A stretch of 64,000 nt of DNA from Yoonia sp. I 8.24 (GCF_022096995.1 NZ_JACXGQ010000007.1:124001-188000), one strand, 5' to 3'; shown: positions 1 to 9,690, numbered from the stretch's first letter. Numbers and translations are program-made. The notes: a model not told the origin generated them from the letters alone.

Positions 1-899
1 AGAAAAGCGTCTTTGATACCTTTTTGGACGAACACACGGGTGCCGTTTGAACAAACTTGGCCAGACGAATAGAAGTTGCCCAAGATCGCGCCAGACACAG
101 CGTTTTCCAAATCCGCATCATCAAAGACAACCATTGGGGATTTGCCGCCCAATTCCATTGTCACGTGACGCAGCCCTTCGGCTGCGGCGGCATAGACTTT
201 TTGCCCTGTCGGCACAGACCCGGTCAGTGATACCTTGTCGACCCGCGCATCTGTGATCAGCGAGGCACCTACGGCACCGTAGCCTTGAATGACGTTATAG
301 ACACCGGCGGGTGCGCCTGCCTCTATCAATATTTCTGCGACTTTCAACGCGCACAGCGGCGTGGTTTCTGACGGTTTAAACACCATCGCATTGCCACAGG
401 CCAAAGCGGGTGCGCCTTTCCAGCAGGCGATTTGTGTCGGGTAATTCCATGCGCCGATCCCGACACACACACCCAAAGGTTCGCGACGGGTATAGACAAA
501 ATCATCACCTAACTGGATGTGTTCGCCCGTGATGCTCGCGGCCAGACCACCGAAATATTCCAACGCATCGGCACCCGAGGTCGCATCTGCCACAGATGTT
601 TCTTGATAGGGTTTTCCCGTGTCATATGTTTCCAAGACCGACAGGTCATGGTTACGCGTCCGCATGATGTCAGCCGCTTTGCGCAACACGCGGCCACGAT
701 CCGTGGCGGTCCAGGCGGCCCATTCTTTTTGCGCGCGCGCGGCTGACGCAATTGCACGGTCCACAATCGCAGGTGTGGCAGCGTGCAAGGTCGCGACAAC
801 CTTACCTGTGTACGGGTAGATCACCTCGATCGGCTCTCCGGCGGTATCTTCGACATATTGGCCATCGATGAAATGGCTAGCTTTGGGTTGTGTGGTCAT
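1..899 (-). CDS. betB: betaine aldehyde dehydrogenase, 3' part cut by window edge
   Basis: NAD(P)+-dependent oxidation of betaine aldehyde to glycine betaine, a cytosolic osmoprotectant step. The frame starts at ATG 899 and stays open to base 1, giving the first 299 residues of a protein usually near 485. Aldehyde-dehydrogenase landmarks appear in order: the cofactor-binding segment [10 protein letters not shown], the nucleotide-fold segment GSVPTGQKV, the catalytic-Glu segment ELGGKSP, and the catalytic-Cys segment [14 protein letters not shown]. It lies 43 bases downstream of betC on the same strand, so it is probably co-transcribed as betI-betC-betB. A choline dehydrogenase gene (betA) often follows in this order but would lie outside the window. 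The family call is firm; the betaine aldehyde substrate rests on sequence type plus neighbours. Confidence 0.93.
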   Translation of the reverse strand, partial: MTTQPKASHFIDGQYVEDTAGEPIEVIYPYTGKVVATLHAATPAIVDRAIASAARAQKEWAAWTATDRGRVLRKAADIMRTRNHDLSVLETYDTGKPYQETSVADATSGADALEYFGGLAASITGEHIQLGDDFVYTRREPLGVCVGIGAWNYPTQIACWKGAPALACGNAMVFKPSETTPLCALKVAEILIEAGAPAGVYNVIQGYGAVGASLITDARVDKVSLTGSVPTGQKVYAAAAEGLRHVTMELGGKSPMVVFDDADLENAVSGAILGNFYSSGQVCSNGTRVFVQKGIKDAF

Positions 900-942
900 G
901 GCGGCGCCTCCGGCGGGAGTATTTTGTGGAAAAAAGAAAGGG

Positions 943-2451
943 TTATTCGCCACGCGGAAAGCGTTGGCCGTCTTCAAGGATGTTCAGGTCCATGTGATTA
1001 CGCATATAGCGTTCAGACGCTTTTTGGAGCGGCTGGTAATCCCACGGGTAATAGTTGCCGTTGCGCAGGGCCTCGTACACGACCCAACGGCAGGCTTGGG
1101 AATGGCGCACATCAGCGTCGAATTTGTCCAAATCCCAGCGCGCTTCGGATTTGGCGCGCAGTTGAGTGACAGTGCCTTGGTGGGCGGGAACGTCAGCAAG
1201 GTTGGTAAGCTCGTGCGGGTCCGCATCCATATCAAACAGCTGATCCGCATCCAGCGCGCAGCGGTTATATTTCCATTTGCCATAGCGCAGGGACACGAGC
1301 GGGGCATAGGACCCTTCGGCGGCGTATTCCATCGCCACGGGTGTATCACGCGTGCCACCCTGCCCCAAAGGCACAAGGCTTTCGCCGCTGGTCCACGGCA
1401 TCACATCCGACATATCAACCTCCGCCAAATCGCAAAGCGTCGGTGTCAGGTTAATGGTGCTGACAGGTACCTGAACCAGCCCAGGTTCCATATCCGGGCT
1501 CGCGATCATCAACGGCACGCGCGCAGACCCTTCAAAGAACGACATCTTGAACCACATGCCACGTTCGCCCAGCATATCGCCGTGGTCAGATACGAACACG
1601 ATTGTCGCCTCTTGGCGGCTGTCCTTGAGCGTTTGCAGAATTTCGCCAATCTTATCATCAAGATAGCTGATGTTCGCAAAATATGCCTGACGCGCCCGGC
1701 GGATATGGTCGGGGGTTATATCAAATTTCCGGGCATCCATCGCATCATAGAGACGCTTGGAATGCGGATCGAGATCATCATAAGCGATCTCATCCACGAC
1801 CGGATCAAGATGGGCGCAGTCGTTGTATAAATCCCAATACTTCTTGCGGGCGACATAGGGGTCATGCGGATGCGTAAAGCTGACGGTCAAACACCAAGGC
1901 CGCGCATCATGGCCACGTGACAGGTCATAGATTTTGCGGGTCGCATGATAGGCGACCTCGTCATCATATTCCATTTGGTTGGAAATCTCGGCCACGCCAG
2001 CGCCAGTCACCGACCCCATGTTATGATACCACCAATCAATCCGTTCACCGGGTTTGCGATAGTCTGGAGTCCAGCCGAAATCAGCCGGGTAAATATCCGT
2101 GGTCAACCGTTCTTCGAAGCCGTGCAACTGGTCTGGACCGACGAAATGCATCTTTCCCGACAGGCAGGTTTGATACCCCGCCCGGCGCAGATGATGCGCA
2201 TAGGTTGGGATGCTTGAAGCGAATTCAGCGGCATTATCATAAACGCCATTGCGGCTTGGCAATTGGCCGGACATGAATGCCGCCCGCGCAGGCGCGCAAA
2301 GTGGCGAGGCCGTGTAGCTGTTTTGGAAGCGCGTGGACCGCGCAGCCAGTGATTTCAGGTTGGGCGCGTGCAGCCAATCAGCAGGACCATCAGGGAACAA
2401 TGTGCCGTTCAATTGATCGACCATGATTATCAGGATATTGGGCTGGCTCAT
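943..2451 (-). CDS. betC: choline-sulfatase
   Basis: Hydrolyses choline-O-sulfate to choline and sulfate, feeding the Bet pathway. The 502-residue protein is full length for a type I sulfatase. The N-terminus has the metal-binding motif IIMVDQL, and residues 52-56 read C-A-P-A-R, the CxPxR site whose Cys becomes formylglycine. A second sulfatase segment is seen at [19 protein letters not shown], and a metal-site segment [14 protein letters not shown] lies further on. The C-terminal portion with [12 protein letters not shown] and the tail [19 protein letters not shown] is typical of choline sulfatases. There is no signal peptide, so it should be cytoplasmic. Its start overlaps the betI stop by four bases, indicating translational coupling. 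BetI probably controls it. Confidence 0.95.
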   Translation of the reverse strand: MSQPNILIIMVDQLNGTLFPDGPADWLHAPNLKSLAARSTRFQNSYTASPLCAPARAAFMSGQLPSRNGVYDNAAEFASSIPTYAHHLRRAGYQTCLSGKMHFVGPDQLHGFEERLTTDIYPADFGWTPDYRKPGERIDWWYHNMGSVTGAGVAEISNQMEYDDEVAYHATRKIYDLSRGHDARPWCLTVSFTHPHDPYVARKKYWDLYNDCAHLDPVVDEIAYDDLDPHSKRLYDAMDARKFDITPDHIRRARQAYFANISYLDDKIGEILQTLKDSRQEATIVFVSDHGDMLGERGMWFKMSFFEGSARVPLMIASPDMEPGLVQVPVSTINLTPTLCDLAEVDMSDVMPWTSGESLVPLGQGGTRDTPVAMEYAAEGSYAPLVSLRYGKWKYNRCALDADQLFDMDADPHELTNLADVPAHQGTVTQLRAKSEARWDLDKFDADVRHSQACRWVVYEALRNGNYYPWDYQPLQKASERYMRNHMDLNILEDGQRFPRGE

Positions 2452-3029
2452 GATTGTCCCCGCAGTTCAGCGCGTAACAACGCAAGCACATGTTTAGTGG
2501 CGTCGCGCCCTGCGTCGTCGCTTTGGTCCAGCCCCCGCCGCAAGTAAAGCCCGTCGATAAGACCCGCGATTCGTTCCGCCGCACCTGCTGCACGATCAGC
2601 GATCAACGGGCGTAAATTGTAGATCAGATTACTGCGCAAGCGGCTTTGATACACTGTCAGAAGGCGGCGGGCTTGTGGGCTGGATTGCGCGAGAACATAG
2701 AAATTCAGCCACGCCGCAACAATCTCGCGGCGGAAGTTAGAGGTCGTAAAGCCCGCACGAATAATCGCCTCTAGGCGCGATTCGGGATTGTCTGCCATGA
2801 TTAGCGCACCGCGCACCTCTGCCCCATAAACCGTAAGCGTATGGCGCATTGCAGCCAAGAAAATCTGATCCTTACCACCAAAGTAATGGTGCGCCAGCGC
2901 CGATGACATGCCCGCCCGCTTTGCGATCTTACTGACCGTGATATCCAACGTCCCCGATGCCCCGATTTCATCAATCGTTGCTTTCACTAGGGCCGCGCGG
3001 CGGATAGGTTCCATCCCAAGCTTTGGCAT
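2448..3029 (-). CDS. betI: BetI, TetR-family repressor of choline genes
   Basis: A TetR-family repressor that in characterised bacteria binds choline and releases bet promoters. The 193-residue protein begins MPKLGMEPIRRAALVKAT, very close to the classical BetI start. I therefore use ATG at 3029 rather than the TTG one codon upstream. The N-terminal helix-turn-helix (about residues 25-50) contains ISKIAKRAGMSSALAHHYFG-like spacing with the HYFGGKDQIF segment of TetR proteins. The remainder is an all-alpha ligand domain. It heads the betI-betC-betB operon, overlaps betC by four bases, and diverges from choX across a 90-base gap containing a strong palindrome at 3070-3093. Confidence 0.93.
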   Translation of the reverse strand: MPKLGMEPIRRAALVKATIDEIGASGTLDITVSKIAKRAGMSSALAHHYFGGKDQIFLAAMRHTLTVYGAEVRGALIMADNPESRLEAIIRAGFTTSNFRREIVAAWLNFYVLAQSSPQARRLLTVYQSRLRSNLIYNLRPLIADRAAGAAERIAGLIDGLYLRRGLDQSDDAGRDATKHVLALLRAELRGQS

Positions 3030-3069
3030 CAAAATCTCACTGTAAGGTTGCCAAAGCAGATTAGATCGT

Positions 3070-3093
3070 TCTTTATTGACTCGTCAATCAAGA
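3070..3093. promoter_or_regulatory. probable BetI operator palindrome
   Basis: Two 11-base arms (3070-3080 and 3083-3093) flank a TC centre and match as an inverted repeat at ten of eleven positions. The inner six bases of each arm, ATTGAC and GTCAAT, match perfectly. It sits midway between the divergent betI and choX starts, where one repressor dimer pair could shut both promoters. BetI operators described elsewhere are AT-rich palindromes with the same TTGA/TCAA core. Binding itself is inferred. Confidence 0.72.
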
Positions 3094-3119
3094 AAAACGC
3101 GACCAACACGGAGATTACC

Positions 3120-4043
3120 ATGAAACTCAGATCTACTCTTTCTGCCCTCGCCCTATGCGCGGCATCACCAGCATTGGCTGACTGCGACGATGTTACCTTT
3201 TCCGATGTGGGCTGGACCGACATCACGGCAACCACCGCCGCAACCAGCGTTGTGCTAGATGCGCTTGGCTATGAAACCGATATCAAAGTCCTGTCAGTTC
3301 CGGTCACTTATATTTCGCTTGCCGAAGGCGACGTTGACGTCTTCTTGGGCAACTGGATGCCAACAATGGAAGCCGACATCGCACCATACCGCGAAGCAGG
3401 CACAGTTGATATCGTGCGCACCAACCTTGAAGGCGCAAAATACACATTGGCTGTGAACAAAGCGGCAATGGAACTGGGCATCAATGACTTTGCGGATATC
3501 GCGGCCCACGCAGACGCGCTTGATGGCGAAATCTACGGGATTGAGCCAGGCAATGATGGCAACCGCCTGATCCAAGACATGATCGACAGTGATGCGTTTG
3601 GCCTGTCCGGTTTCGAAGTTGTCGAAAGTTCTGAGCAAGGCATGTTGGCGCAAGTTGACCGCAACTCATCACGCGATGAGCCAATTGTCTTCTTGGGCTG
3701 GGAACCGCACCCAATGAACGCCAACTTTGAAATGGGTTACCTGTCAGGCGGCGATGATTATTTCGGCCCTAACTTTGGCGGCGCGGTTGTCGATACGAAC
3801 ACGCGTGCGGGTTATGTCGCGGAATGTCCAAATGTCGGCAAACTACTGACAAACCTCGAATTCTCATTGTCGATGGAAAATGAAATCATGGCAGCGATCC
3901 TTGACGATGGCGAAGATGCAGACGTCGCGGCGACAGCTTGGCTTGCCCAAAACGCAGATGCGTATACCGCATGGCTTGATGGCGTGACGACCAAAGACGG
4001 TGGCGACGCTGTCGCGGCGGTGACCGCAGCTGTCGCTGAATAA
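3120..4043 (+). CDS. choX: choline ABC transporter, periplasmic binding protein
   Basis: High-affinity capture of choline (possibly acetylcholine or betaine) in the periplasm for the ChoXWV importer. The 307-residue precursor starts MKLRSTLSALALCAASPALA and is followed by DCDDVTFSDVGWTDITATT, a Sec signal peptide then the mature start usual for ChoX. An upstream in-frame extension to 3048 is rejected because it would bury the signal peptide and run through the operator. The aromatic-rich ligand region (LGNWMPTME, FLGWEPHPMN) fits quaternary-amine binding through tryptophan and tyrosine boxes. It is first in the choXWV operon and divergent from betI, so choline induction through BetI is likely. 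Confidence 0.93.
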   Translation: MKLRSTLSALALCAASPALADCDDVTFSDVGWTDITATTAATSVVLDALGYETDIKVLSVPVTYISLAEGDVDVFLGNWMPTMEADIAPYREAGTVDIVRTNLEGAKYTLAVNKAAMELGINDFADIAAHADALDGEIYGIEPGNDGNRLIQDMIDSDAFGLSGFEVVESSEQGMLAQVDRNSSRDEPIVFLGWEPHPMNANFEMGYLSGGDDYFGPNFGGAVVDTNTRAGYVAECPNVGKLLTNLEFSLSMENEIMAAILDDGEDADVAATAWLAQNADAYTAWLDGVTTKDGGDAVAAVTAAVAE

Positions 4044-4061
4044 TCAGCGCCCAAAAGACGT

Positions 4062-4088
4062 ATCGCCCGGCGCAAACCGTCGGGCGAT
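4062..4088 (+). other. intercistronic hairpin between choX and choW
   Basis: Arms 4062-4069 and 4081-4088 are perfectly complementary (ATCGCCCG / CGGGCGAT). Inner G-U, C-G and G-C pairs extend the stem to about 11 bp with a five-base loop. No T-run follows, so it is unlikely to be a strong terminator. Hairpins after a binding-protein gene commonly protect its mRNA and raise its level over the permease and ATPase; that role is inferred here. Confidence 0.6.
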
Positions 4089-4115
4089 GCCACGCCCTAC
4101 AAGGAACCTGCCGCG

Positions 4116-4952
4116 ATGCTAGACTGGCTAACTGAAACCAAAATCCCTGTCGGGAAAACCGCGAAAGCCGCGTTTGAGTGGTTGCGCGACAATGCGCAGT
4201 GGCTTTTTGACGGCGTCGAGAACGGGGCAAACGTTATGATCGACAGTGTCCTAGCCGTGTTTCAATACCCGCACCCGTTGATTGTGATCGCTGTTTTTGT
4301 CGCGATCACATGGGGATTGCAGCGCAATTGGAAAACCTGCGCCCTTGTCGCGCTCGGATTTCTATTCGTCGTGAACCAAGGCTATTGGGAAGAAACCACC
4401 GAAAGCCTGACCCTGATCTTTTTTGCCTGTGTCAGCTGTATGGCCATTGGCGTGCCCATTGGCATCGCTGCGGCCCATCGGCCCAAATTATACCGCGCGA
4501 TCAGCCCTGTGCTGGATTTGATGCAAACCCTGCCCACCTTCGTCTATTTGATACCAATGATCGTACTCTTTGGGATCGGCATGGTCCCCGGCCTTGTGGC
4601 GACCGTGATTTTTGTGCTGCCTGCGCCGATCCGGCTAACCCATTTGGGGGTTTCATCAACCCCGCAAGCCTTACTTGAGGCGGCTGAGAGCTTCGGTGCC
4701 ACGCCGCGTCAGACCCTTTTCAAAGTCGAATTGCCCTATGCATTGCCGCAGATCATGACCGGGCTGAACCAGACGATCATGCTGTCGCTATCGATGGTCG
4801 TGATTGCAGGCCTCGTCGGTGCAGACGGGCTGGGTGTGCCAGTTGTGCGCGCGCTTCAGCAGGTCAATGCGGCCAAAGGGTTTGAAAGCGGATTGGTGAT
4901 CGTGGTTGTCGCGATCATTCTGGACCGTATGTTGCGGGTGAAAACACAATGA
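4116..4952 (+). CDS. choW: choline ABC transporter, permease
   Basis: Membrane subunit of the ChoXWV choline importer, 278 residues. After an amphipathic N-terminus it shows about six hydrophobic spans starting near residue 50 (LIVIAVFVAITWGL). The binding-protein-dependent permease loop (EAAESFGATPRQTLFKVELPYALPQI) contacts the ATPase. The usual family segment LMQTLPTFVYLIPMIVLFGIG is present. It ends in a four-base ATGA overlap with choV, so the two are translationally coupled. The family is shared with ProW/OpuAB betaine permeases; the choline assignment follows choX and the bet genes. Confidence 0.92.
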   Translation: MLDWLTETKIPVGKTAKAAFEWLRDNAQWLFDGVENGANVMIDSVLAVFQYPHPLIVIAVFVAITWGLQRNWKTCALVALGFLFVVNQGYWEETTESLTLIFFACVSCMAIGVPIGIAAAHRPKLYRAISPVLDLMQTLPTFVYLIPMIVLFGIGMVPGLVATVIFVLPAPIRLTHLGVSSTPQALLEAAESFGATPRQTLFKVELPYALPQIMTGLNQTIMLSLSMVVIAGLVGADGLGVPVVRALQQVNAAKGFESGLVIVVVAIILDRMLRVKTQ

Positions 4953-5962
4953 GCGCTGTAGAATTTGACAATGTATCCATCGTTTTTGGTGACAAACCGG
5001 AGACCGCCCTGCCCCTGATGGACGTGGGCCAAGACCGGGCCGAGGTGCGCGCAGCCACCGGCCAGATCCTTGGCGTTCACAATTGTTCGCTCAATGTCGA
5101 AGAAGGCGAGATTCTGGTTCTCATGGGGCTGTCGGGGTCTGGGAAATCGACGCTATTGCGGGCGGTGAACGGGCTGAACCCTGTGGCGCGCGGTGATGTG
5201 CGCATCAAAACCTCTGAAGGCATGACCTCTGTCACAAATGCCGACAAAGGCACGCTGCGTGCCTTGCGTCTACGCGATGTGGCGATGGTATTTCAACAAT
5301 TTGGCCTGCTGCCGTGGCGCACCGTGCGCGACAATGTTGGGCTGGGTTTGGAGCTAGCCGGACAAAACAATGCGACACGTAATCAACGCGTCACTGAAGA
5401 ACTAGCGCTTGTGGGCCTTGATGACCGTGCGGATGCGATGGTTGGTGAATTATCGGGCGGGATGCAACAGCGTGTCGGGCTTGCGCGCGCCTTTGCCACG
5501 GATGCGCCCATCTTGCTGATGGACGAACCGTTTTCGGCACTTGACCCATTGATCCGCACCAAGCTGCAAGACGAGTTGCTGGACCTGCAACGCGACCGCA
5601 ACCGCACGATTGTCTTTGTGAGCCATGATCTTGATGAGGCCTTTAAGATCGGAAATCGCATTGCGATTATGGAGGGCGGGCGCATTGTGCAATGCGGCAC
5701 ACCGCGTGATATTTTCACAAACCCGGTCAATGACTATGTTGCGGAATTTGTCGCCCATATGAACCCGCTTGGGGTACTGACGGCCCGCGACGTAATGGTG
5801 GATGGGGTCTGCGACGGCCCGCAGGTTGATATCGAAACCCCCGTCAGCGAGATAATCGCGCAGATCGACGCAAGCGCGCTTCAGGTCATGCAAGATGGCA
5901 CGCCTGTTGGGCAGGTCACGCAGGCCTCTCTCTTGGCAAGACTGGCACCGCAGGCGGCTTAG
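4949..5962 (+). CDS. choV: choline ABC transporter, ATP-binding protein
   Basis: Energises choline import. The 337-residue protein carries a Walker A at GLSGSGKSTLL, a Q-loop in VFQQFGLLPWRTV, the ABC signature LSGGMQQR, Walker B ILLMDEPFSALDPL and the switch histidine in VFVSHDLDEA. The insertion before Walker A (MDVGQDRAEVRAATGQILGV) and a C-terminal extension replacing full CBS domains are typical of ChoV/ProV-type quaternary amine ATPases. It overlaps choW by four bases and ends one base from the stop of the convergent EamA gene, leaving no room for a conventional terminator. Confidence 0.93.
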   Translation: MSAVEFDNVSIVFGDKPETALPLMDVGQDRAEVRAATGQILGVHNCSLNVEEGEILVLMGLSGSGKSTLLRAVNGLNPVARGDVRIKTSEGMTSVTNADKGTLRALRLRDVAMVFQQFGLLPWRTVRDNVGLGLELAGQNNATRNQRVTEELALVGLDDRADAMVGELSGGMQQRVGLARAFATDAPILLMDEPFSALDPLIRTKLQDELLDLQRDRNRTIVFVSHDLDEAFKIGNRIAIMEGGRIVQCGTPRDIFTNPVNDYVAEFVAHMNPLGVLTARDVMVDGVCDGPQVDIETPVSEIIAQIDASALQVMQDGTPVGQVTQASLLARLAPQAA

Positions 5963-5963
5963 G

Positions 5964-6866
5964 CTAAACTTTGGTGGCGAGCGGCGTAGGCGTGACTTGT
6001 CTGCGCGCGACTGCCTCGCGCCATGTAATAAAGCTGACTGAGGCCATAATCACAGCGCCGCCAAAGACGACCCAGCCGTCTACGGCCTCTCCAAAGACGA
6101 CGGCCCCCAAAATCACAGCCCAAACGAGCTGCAAGAAGGTGACAGGCTGGGTCACTGTCAGCGGAGCGGCTGCAAAGGCGAGCGTCATCGCGTAGTGCCC
6201 AGCCGTCGCAAAACAAGCGACCAAAAACAACCAACCAAGCTGCGCCAACGTCGGTGTTACCCACACAGCCAAGGCCGCAGGCGCAAGCCCAATTGTCACT
6301 GTGATAGATAACATGCCCACCACCACGGCAGCAGAGACCTCACCCGAAAGCTGCTTCGCGATAAGATAGCCAATTGCAAAAAAGACCGCCGTGCCAAGCA
6401 TCGCAATATGCCCCGGCTCAATTTCTCTAATCCCCGGACGCAAGATAATAAGCGCGCCGATCAAGGCAATAATCACAGCGGCCAAGCGGCGCGGCGGCAA
6501 ACGTTCCCCCAAGAACAATGCAGCCCCGATTGAGACATAGATTGGCGACAGGTAATTCATCGCGGTCACTTCGGCGATGGGAATGCGGGCCATCGCAAAA
6601 AACCATAGGATCGTCGCAAAGGTATGAACCAGACCGCGCAGCGCAAAAAACTTGATCTGTCGGCGTGTCAAATGCGCGTCCAAAATCGGCTTGATCATCG
6701 GTATCAGAAACACGGAACCCAAAAGGAACCGCAAAAATGCCGTTTGGGCCGCGGGCAAATCGCTGCCCACGTGTTTGACCACGGCCGTGACGCAGACAAA
6801 CATCACCCCGGTAAACATCATCCAGCCAACCCCGATCAAAGGGCGCGATTGCGTCTGTTTTTCCAT
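5964..6866 (-). CDS. EamA/DMT-family transporter
   Basis: A 300-residue inner-membrane protein with ten predicted hydrophobic spans arranged as two EamA repeats (about residues 12-145 and 155-285). The family exports or exchanges small metabolites such as amino acids and their derivatives; the substrate cannot be read from the sequence. Family marks include the short conserved GLVHTFATILWFFAMARIPIAEVTA and the second-repeat LAFAAAPLTVTQPVTFLQLVWA. It is a single gene, convergent with choV and divergent from ymdB-like. A second, distantly similar EamA gene lies at 42622-43524. Confidence 0.85.
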   Translation of the reverse strand: MEKQTQSRPLIGVGWMMFTGVMFVCVTAVVKHVGSDLPAAQTAFLRFLLGSVFLIPMIKPILDAHLTRRQIKFFALRGLVHTFATILWFFAMARIPIAEVTAMNYLSPIYVSIGAALFLGERLPPRRLAAVIIALIGALIILRPGIREIEPGHIAMLGTAVFFAIGYLIAKQLSGEVSAAVVVGMLSITVTIGLAPAALAVWVTPTLAQLGWLFLVACFATAGHYAMTLAFAAAPLTVTQPVTFLQLVWAVILGAVVFGEAVDGWVVFGGAVIMASVSFITWREAVARRQVTPTPLATKV

Positions 6867-6972
6867 TGCAACTGCGTCGCAGCTTGGCGGGGTAATGGCA
6901 ATAAGGGTCAGCGATGATTTTTAGCTAAAAATTATCTGGTGGAACCGTCGCGATCCGCATAACAACGTGTGC

Positions 6973-7788
6973 ATGAAAATACTTTTCCTTGGCGACGTCA
7001 TGGGCCGCGCTGGCCGTGCCGCAATTACCAGAGACCTTCCGCGCTTGCGGGCGGAGTGGCAGATCGATTTTGTCATTGTAAACGGCGAGAATGCGACCGC
7101 AGGGATGGGGCTTTCAGGCGATCACGCCAAGATCATCCTTGATGCCGGGGCCGACGTGGTGACACTTGGGGATCATGCGTTTGACCAAAAAGACATGCTC
7201 ACGTTCATCGCAAATGAGCCGCGCATCATCCGCCCGCTGAATTTCTCCAAATCGGCGCCCGGCGTTGGTGCACGTGTGTTCAACGCACCGGGTGGACGCA
7301 AGATTTTGATCGCGCAGGTCTTGGGTCAAGTCTTTATGAAGCGCCCTTTTGACGATCCATTCTCGGCGCTTGATGGCGTGCTCAAACAATTTCCGATGGG
7401 CGGTCAAGTCAACGCCAGCCTCGTTGATATCCACTGCGAAGCCACGTCTGAAAAAATGGCTACTGGGCATTTTTGTGATGGGCGTGCAAGCATCGTGGTC
7501 GGAACCCACACACATGTGCCCACGGGCGACGCAATGATTTTACCCGGCGGCACGGCTTATCTGTCTGACGCGGGCATGTGCGGCGATTACAATTCGGTGA
7601 TTGGCATGGATAAGGCCGAACCGATGCGCCGCTTTATCACTGGCATGCCGAAGGCCCGGTTCACCCCTGCAGCAGGCGATGCTACCCTATCCGGGCTGTA
7701 TGTCGAAACAGATGATCGTACGGGCAAGGCAACCCGCGTAGAAATGGTGCGCCAAGGCGGGCGGCTAGCACAATCTGGACCTGCATGA
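6973..7788 (+). CDS. YmdB-family metallophosphoesterase (cyclic nucleotide phosphodiesterase type)
   Basis: TIGR00282-type calcineurin-like phosphoesterase; Bacillus YmdB hydrolyses 2',3'- and 3',5'-cyclic nucleotides. The 271-residue protein begins MKILFLGDVMGRAG. ATG 6973 is preferred over an in-frame GTG at 6967. Metal-site segments are GDVMGRAG (D8), NGENA (E39, N40), the GDH of TLGDHAFD (D67, H68), DIHCEATSEK (first downstream His) and GTHTHVPTGD (final two His). Position 67 is Asp where Bacillus YmdB has a metal-bridging Asn. The neighbours do not suggest a pathway. Cytoplasmic. Confidence 0.86.
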   Translation: MKILFLGDVMGRAGRAAITRDLPRLRAEWQIDFVIVNGENATAGMGLSGDHAKIILDAGADVVTLGDHAFDQKDMLTFIANEPRIIRPLNFSKSAPGVGARVFNAPGGRKILIAQVLGQVFMKRPFDDPFSALDGVLKQFPMGGQVNASLVDIHCEATSEKMATGHFCDGRASIVVGTHTHVPTGDAMILPGGTAYLSDAGMCGDYNSVIGMDKAEPMRRFITGMPKARFTPAAGDATLSGLYVETDDRTGKATRVEMVRQGGRLAQSGPA

Positions 7789-7836
7789 ATGCGCAAACGC
7801 TTGCGCCCCGCGCGTTAACCCGCAAGACTGTAGTGT

Positions 7837-9618
7837 ATGGGTAATTTTATTCTTCTCAGCCAAGGGCAATCTGCGGTTTTAACAATGCTCGTCGTCGTGG
7901 GCATGTTCATCATGTTCCTGCGCGAGGCTTATCCGACCGAAGTTGTCGCGATGATTGGCGTCTCAATCCTGTTGATTTCAGGGGTGCTTCCTTATGAAAA
8001 CGCGGTCGCGGTTTTGGCGAACCCTGCGCCTTGGACCATCGCGGCTATGTTTATTATCGTGGGCGCGCTCGTACGCACGGGTGCGCTGAATGCAATGACC
8101 CAAGTAGTTGAAAAACAGGCCAAGATCAGCCCAGCCCGCGCCATTGGCGGCAGCCTGATTTTCGTAGCCTTTGCCAGCGCGATCATGAACAACACGCCCT
8201 TGGTCGTCGTTATGATCCCGGTTTTTGTGCAGCTCGCACGCACCTTGGGGACATCGGCATCAAAATTGCTAATCCCGCTGTCATATGCCGCCATTGTCGG
8301 CGGCACGATGACCCTGCTGGGTACATCAACCAACCTTTTGGTTGATGGGGTCGCCCGATCATCCGGGATGGAACCTTTTGGGATCATTGAAATTCTGCCC
8401 GTCGGCCTTGTGGTTGTCGCCTGGACATTCGCCTATCTTTATTTTGCGGGTCCCCGGCTTTTGCCGGATCGTACCAGCATGGCGACGATGCTGTCAGACC
8501 GATCCAAAATGCGGTTCTTTTCCGAAGCCGTCATCCCCCCAGACAGTAACCTGATCGGGCGCGATGTCACCGGGGTTCAGCTGTTCAAACGCGAAGGCGT
8601 GCGCCTGATTGACGTGGTCCGCGGTGATACATCGCTGCGCCGCAACCTCAAGGAAGTAACGCTAAAGGTCGGTGACCGCGTTGTGTTGCGCACCGCGATG
8701 GCAGAGCTGTTGTCACTGCAAGCCACCAAAGACCTGCGCCGCGTTGATCAGCTTTCTGCAGTGGAAACCACCACGGTTGAGGTCTTGATCACCCCGAACT
8801 GTAAAATGGTCGGGCGTAGGTTGGGCACATTACGGCTGCGGCGGCGGTACGCAGTCTATACGCTGGCGGTGCACCGGCGTGACACCAATCTTGGGCAGCA
8901 GCTCGAGGATATGATCGTGCGCGTTGGGGATACTTTGCTTTTGGAAGGGGCACCCGAAGACATCCAGCGCCTTGCCGAAGATATGAACCTTGGCGATGTG
9001 TCTAAGCCGTCACAGCGTGCCTATCGCCGCCGCCATGCACCGATTGCAATTGGGGTTCTACTGGCCGTTGTCGCGCTCGCCGCGATGGGTGTTGCGCCAA
9101 TCCTTATGCTGGCGATGATCGGGGTCACGCTTGTGCTTGCCACAGGCTGTATTGATGCGGACGAGGCGTTTTCGACCATCGACGGGCGACTGCTCGCGCT
9201 GATTTTCGCGATGCTTGGGGTTGGGTCCGCGCTGCAAAGCTCTGGTGCGGTTGCGATGATCGCAGATACACTTTCGCCGGTGATGCTGGTGCTGCCACCG
9301 TTCTTCATCGTTCTGGCGGTTTACCTGCTGTCGTCCACATTGACCGAACTTGTTTCCAATAACGCGGTGGCCGTCGTGATGACACCAATCGCGATTGGGT
9401 TGGCGGGGGCTTTGGGCGTTGACCCACGGCCCTTGGTTGTTGCAGTGATGGTCGCTGCAAGTGCGAGCTTTGCCACGCCCATTGGTTATCAAACCAATAC
9501 GCTTGTCTATGGGCCGGGGGGGTATAAATTCGCAGACTTCCTCAAATTCGGCATCCCACTGAACCTGTCGTTGGCACCGATTGTTTCCTTTGTGATCCCC
9601 CATATCTGGCCGCTTTAG
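7837..9618 (+). CDS. SLC13-family permease with two TrkA-C domains
   Basis: A 593-residue inner-membrane carrier of the divalent anion:Na+ symporter (ArsB/NhaD-like) superfamily. The N-terminal half has about six spans with the signature ANPAPWTIAAMFIIVGALV and GTMTLLGTSTNLLVDG. A central soluble region (about residues 210-390) contains two RCK-C/TrkA-C-like domains (VILRTAMAELL-type and VRVGDTLLLEGAPEDI). The C-terminal half repeats the transporter fold, including FATPIGYQTNTLVYGPGGY. Such fusions transport sulfate, dicarboxylates or other anions with ligand gating by the RCK domains; the substrate here is unknown. It is probably monocistronic or co-transcribed with the downstream yebC-like gene (72-base gap). 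Confidence 0.85.
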   Translation: MGNFILLSQGQSAVLTMLVVVGMFIMFLREAYPTEVVAMIGVSILLISGVLPYENAVAVLANPAPWTIAAMFIIVGALVRTGALNAMTQVVEKQAKISPARAIGGSLIFVAFASAIMNNTPLVVVMIPVFVQLARTLGTSASKLLIPLSYAAIVGGTMTLLGTSTNLLVDGVARSSGMEPFGIIEILPVGLVVVAWTFAYLYFAGPRLLPDRTSMATMLSDRSKMRFFSEAVIPPDSNLIGRDVTGVQLFKREGVRLIDVVRGDTSLRRNLKEVTLKVGDRVVLRTAMAELLSLQATKDLRRVDQLSAVETTTVEVLITPNCKMVGRRLGTLRLRRRYAVYTLAVHRRDTNLGQQLEDMIVRVGDTLLLEGAPEDIQRLAEDMNLGDVSKPSQRAYRRRHAPIAIGVLLAVVALAAMGVAPILMLAMIGVTLVLATGCIDADEAFSTIDGRLLALIFAMLGVGSALQSSGAVAMIADTLSPVMLVLPPFFIVLAVYLLSSTLTELVSNNAVAVVMTPIAIGLAGALGVDPRPLVVAVMVAASASFATPIGYQTNTLVYGPGGYKFADFLKFGIPLNLSLAPIVSFVIPHIWPL

Positions 9619-9690
9619 CCAAGGGTTGCGGGGGCACGTCCCGATGCCGTATAGAGACCCAAATTCAGATCGATAAAGACGAGGTTTCCA

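Noticed and set aside
868..1830. Long open frame on the plus strand through betC
   Set aside because: It is antisense to a full-length, motif-complete sulfatase, and its translation has no recognisable domain.
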